From contig NZ_SWBM01000001.1 in the NCBI RefSeq assembly GCF_005116465.1, forward strand, positions 62,001-126,000: 64,000 nucleotides of DNA, read 5' to 3'. Made by a program: the position numbers and the translations under genes. The notes under the pieces were generated by a model. The model did no database searches, was not told the DNA's origin, and saw only the letters and a list, made by a program, of their open reading frames with translations. Origin of the DNA: Robertmurraya kyonggiensis. Lineage in GTDB: Bacteria > Bacillota > Bacilli > Bacillales > Cytobacillaceae. Of the stretch, positions 62,641 through 64,000 are shown piece by piece. Positions within the stretch are counted from its first letter, which is position 1. Every line of letters begins with the position of its first letter.

Positions 62641-62677
62641 GGGCGAGCTAACCGACAATTTCGGCATAGCTTCGCCC
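62641..62677. other. GC-rich hairpin of unknown role
   Basis: GGGCGA.GCTA..CCGA pairs with TCGG..TAGC.TTCGCCC in an otherwise gene-free 204-bp gap. The stem is followed by A residues, so it is not a standard terminator on the plus strand. Confidence 0.5.
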
Positions 62678-62727
62678 TAAAAAAAGGTCTAATACTTAAT
62701 TTTTTGATTTTTATAGGAGGAAAAACA

Positions 62728-63708
62728 ATGAAAAAATGGATTTGGATTGGCGTCATCTTGGTCGTTATCGTGGGTGGGAGCCTTTGGTTTTATCAAAGTA
62801 AAAAAACAGCTGCTCCTTTAGAAGAACAGCAAGTTATGACGACCACTGTTCAAAAAGGAGACATAAAAGTTCAGGTTAGCGGTTCAGGCTCGGTCTCATC
62901 TATTAACAGTTCAGATATTTCTTCGGAATCAGAAGGCATTGTCGATGAGGTTTTAGTCGGAGTGAATGACGTGGTAGAAGAAGGAGACGAACTAGTTACT
63001 TTTACAGATGGAAGTGACCCGATTACTGCTCCGCATGCTGGTACGATTACCTCACTAGATATTGAAGATGGAAGTCGAGTTCAGCTAAGTCAAGTGGTTG
63101 GCCATATAACAGATTATGAAACACTACAAACTACCATTAGTGTGGATGAGCTTGATATCTCAAGTATCAAAGAAGGACAAACTGCTGAAATTACGGCTGA
63201 TGCTTTCCCAGACGAAACGTTCGAAGGAACGGTCACTGCCGTTTCGAAGGAGGGAACATCAACTAATGGAGTATCTAGCTTTATTGTGAATGTACAGCTT
63301 AAGGACCCAAAAGACTTATTAATTGGAATGTCAACTGAAGTAACCATCACAACAGAAAGCAAAGAGGGTGTTCTGTATGTTCCGATTGAATCTGTTCGCG
63401 TGAATGGGGATGAAAAATATGTCATTGTCCAGGAAACAAGTGATAATTCAGAGGCTACAACACAGCAAGTTGTCGAGACAGGAATTAACGATGATCAAAA
63501 CATCGAAATTGTTTCTGGATTATCGGAAGGGCAACTTGTTCAGCTCGCAGTGACCATTAATTCCAATAACCAAGCTCAAGGATATATGCGTGGTAATGGA
63601 GGACAAGGCTTCCCGGGTGCTGGAGGAGGACAAGTTATTCAAGGCCTCCCTAGTGGTGGCACTGGAGGACAAGGATTCTCTGGCGGTGCAGGCAGGGGGA
63701 ATCAATAA
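62728..63708 (+). CDS. HlyD/MacA-type adaptor protein of an ABC exporter
   Basis: About 326 residues. An N-terminal membrane anchor is followed by a split biotinyl-lipoyl-like domain (VSSESEGIVDEVLVGVNDVV and APHAGTITSLDIEDGSRVQL), a beta-barrel domain and a Gly/Gln-rich tail (about 285-326). This is the layout of YknX. ATG 62728 follows TAGGAGGAAA; the longer frame crosses the hairpin. Its stop overlaps the ATPase start by one base. Confidence 0.88.
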   Translation: MKKWIWIGVILVVIVGGSLWFYQSKKTAAPLEEQQVMTTTVQKGDIKVQVSGSGSVSSINSSDISSESEGIVDEVLVGVNDVVEEGDELVTFTDGSDPITAPHAGTITSLDIEDGSRVQLSQVVGHITDYETLQTTISVDELDISSIKEGQTAEITADAFPDETFEGTVTAVSKEGTSTNGVSSFIVNVQLKDPKDLLIGMSTEVTITTESKEGVLYVPIESVRVNGDEKYVIVQETSDNSEATTQQVVETGINDDQNIEIVSGLSEGQLVQLAVTINSNNQAQGYMRGNGGQGFPGAGGGQVIQGLPSGGTGGQGFSGGAGRGNQ

Positions 63709-64000
63709 TGACCCAACCAGTGATTGAAATAAAAAATCTAACAAAAACCTATGAACTAGGTGGGGAAACGATTCATGCCCTAGAGGATGTCTCGTTGCAT
63801 ATCAATGATGGGGATTTTATCTCCATCATTGGCCCATCCGGCTCAGGAAAATCTACGTTCATGAACATGATTGGTTGTCTCGACAAACCTGACTCTGGAG
63901 AATATCTAATCGAAGGTAAGAATGTTGCCAAAATGAATGATAATGAGCTAGCAACGATTCGTAATGTAAAAATAGGATTTATTTTTCAAAACTTTAACCT
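63708..64000 (+). CDS. MacB/YknY-type ABC transporter ATP-binding protein (cut by window end)
   Basis: The first 97 residues are visible: Walker A IGPSGSGKST, the N-terminal LTKTYELGGETIHALEDVSL typical of the LolD/MacB group, and the Q-loop GFIFQNFN at the edge. It is joined to the adaptor by a TAATG overlap. The signature and Walker B motifs lie beyond the window. A permease gene is expected next. Confidence 0.92.
   Translation, partial: MTQPVIEIKNLTKTYELGGETIHALEDVSLHINDGDFISIIGPSGSGKSTFMNMIGCLDKPDSGEYLIEGKNVAKMNDNELATIRNVKIGFIFQNFN

Noticed and set aside
1-64000. CRISPR arrays, prophage, insertion sequences, replication origin
   Set aside because: No regularly spaced direct repeats, transposase, integrase or phage structural genes, and no DnaA-box cluster were seen.

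Overview
The window looks like chromosomal DNA of a low-GC, endospore-forming member of the Bacillaceae. Spore genes (the prkA end plus yhbH, a CotF-type coat protein, spoVR), Bacillus-type small genes (yhcU, yhdB), strong AGGAGG ribosome binding sites, frequent GTG/TTG starts and a trnD-like tRNA cluster support this. The species cannot be named from sequence alone. I see no phage, insertion sequence or CRISPR array.

Layout. 1-1.45 kb: end of a PrkA-like kinase gene and yhbH. 1.5-7.6 kb: a sigma-54 regulon, with a CBS-PAS-AAA+ activator, two matched 18-bp enhancer-like sites, a consensus -24/-12 promoter, and an operon of iron alcohol dehydrogenase, GntP permease and CoA-acylating semialdehyde dehydrogenase. 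7.6-31.9 kb: mostly housekeeping genes (speD, proC, rocB-like, pit, pgcA, bdbC, di-heme peroxidase, purine permease) with several small genes, an intergenic repeat pair, and an unusual fusion of a dihydroorotate-dehydrogenase-like barrel to a duplicated membrane module. 31.9-35.2 kb: a macrolide-type resistance operon (Mef-like MFS pump plus Msr(D)-like ABC-F protein) with three leader peptides and attenuator hairpins. 35.2-38.1 kb: spoVR, then a PlcR/NprR-like regulator divergent from a short secreted-peptide gene, a candidate quorum-sensing cassette. 38.2-39.85 kb: ten tRNA genes with repeated hairpin spacers and a broken duplicate of tRNA-Phe. 41.5-57.4 kb: a large catabolic locus with TAXI-TRAP uptake, two FadR-type regulators, two FAH-fold hydrolases, GlcDF, LhgO, three further 2-hydroxyacid dehydrogenases, an SDR and an IlvD/Edd dehydratase. 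57.5-64 kb: two-component system, coaA, htrA-like protease, and an adaptor/ATPase pair of a MacB-type exporter cut by the window end.

How the genes work together. The 41.5-57.4 kb locus reads as import of a hydroxy or sugar acid, dehydration by the IlvD/Edd enzyme, cleavage of a keto or diketo acid by a FAH-fold enzyme, and oxidation of the hydroxy-acid products by GlcDF, LhgO or the dehydrogenases. The 3.5-7.5 kb operon reads as import of a hydroxy acid, oxidation to a semialdehyde and conversion to an acyl-CoA. Both substrates are inferred. The resistance operon combines export with ribosome protection, each gene behind its own ribosome-stalling leader.
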